DNA of 38,557 nucleotides, taken from contig JAQVKD010000003.1 in NCBI GenBank assembly GCA_028694805.1, positions 12,867-51,423 on the forward strand, read 5' to 3'. Positions 35,742 to 38,557 of this stretch are shown here, piece after piece; position 1 is the first letter of the stretch; each line of letters begins with the position of its first letter. The stretch is from Candidatus Dojkabacteria bacterium. GTDB lineage: Bacteria > Patescibacteriota > Dojkabacteria > SC72. Position numbers and translations under genes: made by a program. The notes under the pieces are model-generated. The model did not search any database and had not been told where the DNA came from. It saw only the letters and a program-made list of their open reading frames with translations.

Positions 35742-38557
35742 ATGGAGAATATCCCTGTTGAACAGAAATCTAAAAGAAATCCTTGGACTAAAGTATGGAT
35801 TGTCTTAGGTGTTTTATTTATTCTTCTAATAGGAGTTTCAATCTATGAATATCTAAGAATTACTCCTAATAATGTGTATTTTAGTAATATTACATCTAGT
35901 TCTGTAACTGTTAGTTGGAATACTAAGAAGGTTACAGGTGCATCTGTTTTAGTTACGCAAGGGGAGAAGAAAATTCCTGTAGCAGTTGTTTTAAAGGGTG
36001 ATAGGTATTTTGATACAAGGGATGTCACTAATGCAGAATTAAATGCAACTGAGCAAACATCAGAGAATATCTCTGAGGATGATAGTTTAGTCGCAAAGAT
36101 GGATAATTTCCAAACTGAGGTGGTAGTTACTGATAGAGGTAAGTATTATACCCATCATGTTACGGTTACTAATCTAGATCCAGAGACTGAATATTCTTTT
36201 TTAGTTGGAGATCAGTATATTTATAGGAGTGTGACAGATGTTAATGATTTATCAGTTGCGAAGACTTTGGAAGTTCCTGATAGTGTGAAGAGTCCTGTAC
36301 CTGCTTATGGTTCTGTAAAAGATGCAAATTGGGAAGACGCACCGGTTGACGAATTAGATAGCTTGCAAGATGCTATTGTTTATGTCAGATATTTTGATAC
36401 TTTGACAGAAGTAAGTAGTAATCTCTTTTCTGGAGTTTTAAATAGTGAAGGTAATTGGTACATAGATCTCTCAGGAGCAGTAGATGATGAAGGTAATTAT
36501 TTCTTAAATACATATGATACTCCACAAGAAAATATACAGTTAGATATTACAATAGATAGTGGAGTTTCTGGTTCATGGAGAACTAAAGAATCTGCATATC
36601 AAATTTCCCCAGTTTCTGATATCGTTCTCAATATTCCAGATGCTATACAAGATTTGAATATTGAAGGATCTGTTGTACCTATTAATACAGAAAGTGTTAT
36701 GGGAGAATCAACTAATATCTTTGCTATTTTACGAGGTGATGCAAGAGAAATGGCTTGTGAATTGGATGGGTTAGGAACCTGGAATGGGTCTTCTTGCAGT
36801 TGTGTTGCTCATGCAGAATACCTTAGTGGGTCTGGTATATGTAGATGTCTGAATGGATATTATAGTACTGGGAGTTCATGTATATTAATTAATAATTTTA
36901 CTCCAAAAACTTGTCTTTCTTGCAGCTTAACTTGTCCAAGTGAGTATCCTCTTACTTCCTGTCCGAGTGGAAGTAATTGTACACAAAAAGAGATATCTTG
37001 TACTAGACAGTATAGTGATGGTTCTGGGGGTTGTGGTATAAGAAAAAAGACCTGTTATAAAGAAACCTCAACTTCAAGTAATGAATATAATGATCCAAAG
37101 TGTTCATTTTTAGATTATTGTACTTGTGTTTATAACTATATTAATGGAAAAAATAGTTATCCAGATATTATTGTTCAATGTACTCAAGAGAATTGTGGAG
37201 AAGATACTTATAACAAAGCTAAGAGTAGATTGTGCACTTATGCATTAGAAGAAGAGGAATTAAAAACTCAGGAATCTTTAAAATGTTCTGGGAGTTATAG
37301 TATTGGAGACAATCTTTTTTATAATGGAGTTTGTAAAGTGTGTAGTGCTGTCGAAAGTAATGGTTATTATATAGCAAAATGGATAAATCATGACGATCTA
37401 AGTGAACACGAATGTAATAATTTAGAAGAACCAAAATGTGGCTCAGGAAATAATAAAAGATATAATTTTGGAGAACCCGCTGTTTTAGAATCTGAGCTTT
37501 GTAGTGGGGCTTCTGTATTAAATGGTACTGGAAAAGTGTCTTTTGACTCAAGTGGCAATGCTAATTGGGAATGTACACTTAATAGTAAAACTGTGAGCTG
37601 TTCTGCTACGGTATCTTTAATAGATCCTAGTACAACACCAAATGGTTATGTTCCTTGTAGTGTTAATAATATAGGAGAATCTTGTGGGGACGGAAAAATT
37701 TGTGGAGAGGAAAGTAGATGTATCTCAGTTGGTGATAAATGTTATACTCTAAAAGCTACAAATATGGGAGCGGAATCTGCTACCTATAATAACTTAGGTA
37801 TGTGTAATGTTTATGAGTGTTTAGATAATTATTCGATAGATACGAGTAGTAGTTTCTCTTCTAATAGTTATGGGTATGCTAGATGTGTAAAGAATTCAAC
37901 ATCTCAAAGTGTGGTTTATGGGAGTAATTGTGATAACTCTAATATTGGGTCTACATGTATTAGGTACAATCCGGAACTTGGATCTACCGACAGAGTATGT
38001 TCTACTGATAAAAGTTGTGTTCTTATAGGTAGTCGATGTTCAAATAATGGTGGTATAGGTAAGTGGAATTCAAGTGGTATATGTATTAATGCTACTAGTG
38101 AAGAATTATGCTATATCGGAATAGTTGGGGCTCTATATAGAGGTTCTGGAGAGAATAGGGAAAAATGTTCTAATGGTGTTTGGGTACCGAGTCCTATGAC
38201 GAATACAACTACAAGTTGGTGTAATCTCGGTTCTACATGTGCCGTGAATGGGGAGAAATGTCTTAGTAATATTGGTCTGATGTATTCATGTAATAGTGAA
38301 CACACTTGGGAATATTATAGTTCAGATCCCAATTATATCGCTGTTGAAGTTAATCAAATAGAATCCGGTCAAAAGTGTAATAGTGAAAAGTGCTTTTGCA
38401 CCGGTGGTGTAGATGAAGGCGATTATATAAATAAAGGTGAATGGTGTCGGGAAGTTAGGGCCAATATCTCAAACGTTTGTAAAGACAAATTTAAGCCACA
38501 GGGAGGAGAAGTCTGTGCAAGAGATGGAAGTACGTGCCTGTTAGAAGAAGATTTTAA
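35742..38557 (+). CDS. Very large membrane-anchored Cys-rich surface protein with N-terminal FN3-like domain (3' end outside window)
   Basis: Open frame from ATG 35742 to the window end (938 codons, no stop by manual translation). N-terminal TM (WIVLGVLFILLIGVSIY); NVYFSNITSSSVTVSWNTKKVTG; from ~36760 a Cys-rich region. Not in the ORF track, presumably because no stop lies in the window. Confidence 0.85.
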   Translation, partial: MENIPVEQKSKRNPWTKVWIVLGVLFILLIGVSIYEYLRITPNNVYFSNITSSSVTVSWNTKKVTGASVLVTQGEKKIPVAVVLKGDRYFDTRDVTNAELNATEQTSENISEDDSLVAKMDNFQTEVVVTDRGKYYTHHVTVTNLDPETEYSFLVGDQYIYRSVTDVNDLSVAKTLEVPDSVKSPVPAYGSVKDANWEDAPVDELDSLQDAIVYVRYFDTLTEVSSNLFSGVLNSEGNWYIDLSGAVDDEGNYFLNTYDTPQENIQLDITIDSGVSGSWRTKESAYQISPVSDIVLNIPDAIQDLNIEGSVVPINTESVMGESTNIFAILRGDAREMACELDGLGTWNGSSCSCVAHAEYLSGSGICRCLNGYYSTGSSCILINNFTPKTCLSCSLTCPSEYPLTSCPSGSNCTQKEISCTRQYSDGSGGCGIRKKTCYKETSTSSNEYNDPKCSFLDYCTCVYNYINGKNSYPDIIVQCTQENCGEDTYNKAKSRLCTYALEEEELKTQESLKCSGSYSIGDNLFYNGVCKVCSAVESNGYYIAKWINHDDLSEHECNNLEEPKCGSGNNKRYNFGEPAVLESELCSGASVLNGTGKVSFDSSGNANWECTLNSKTVSCSATVSLIDPSTTPNGYVPCSVNNIGESCGDGKICGEESRCISVGDKCYTLKATNMGAESATYNNLGMCNVYECLDNYSIDTSSSFSSNSYGYARCVKNSTSQSVVYGSNCDNSNIGSTCIRYNPELGSTDRVCSTDKSCVLIGSRCSNNGGIGKWNSSGICINATSEELCYIGIVGALYRGSGENREKCSNGVWVPSPMTNTTTSWCNLGSTCAVNGEKCLSNIGLMYSCNSEHTWEYYSSDPNYIAVEVNQIESGQKCNSEKCFCTGGVDEGDYINKGEWCREVRANISNVCKDKFKPQGGEVCARDGSTCLLEEDF

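Noticed and set aside
37219-37551. 110-aa minus-strand ORF
   Set aside because: Lies opposite the continuous open frame of the Cys-rich surface protein; translation has no domain signature.
38111-38305. 64-aa minus-strand ORF near the right edge
   Set aside because: Antisense to the same large open frame; no supporting motif.

Overview
AT-rich, gene-dense bacterial chromosomal window read with code 11 (UGA acts as a stop, e.g. the ATGA stop/start overlap at 8761-8764). The gene content and reduced proteins suggest a Candidate Phyla Radiation/Patescibacteria-type genome; this is inference, since there is no rRNA here to place it. Plus-strand block: ABC ATPase fragment, folD, glyA, dcd, a sufS-like gene, and an AAA+ ATPase that looks like Lon without its protease domain. 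Minus-strand block: a PrgI-TraC-VirB4 type IV secretion-like cassette. Next come a lone nucleotidyltransferase, lepA-recF, two membrane proteins, rpsT, a cell-surface/envelope region (Ig/FN3-like exoproteins, a VPQTG-bearing exoprotein, holA, LCP protein, mltG, ruvX, short alaS, bitopic Ig protein, TM-anchored solute-binding protein, sortase), dnaJ, nusA-infB, rpsO-pnp, two rRNA methyltransferases, and a very large Cys-rich surface protein running off the right edge that the ORF track does not list. Best leads: (1) protease-less Lon-like ATPase sharing its stop codon with the secretion cassette; (2) the >938-aa Cys-rich surface protein; (3) sortase plus VPQTG substrate with a long basic tail; (4) promoter plus terminator in the nusA leader suggesting attenuation; (5) many operon-leading genes with a -10 box 5-9 nt before the start codon (leaderless transcription); (6) an in-frame A AAA AAC heptamer next to an 11-bp hairpin in a surface-protein gene. 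No CRISPR array, tRNA, rRNA, transposase or prophage was recognised. All family calls are by eye from motifs; no searches were run.
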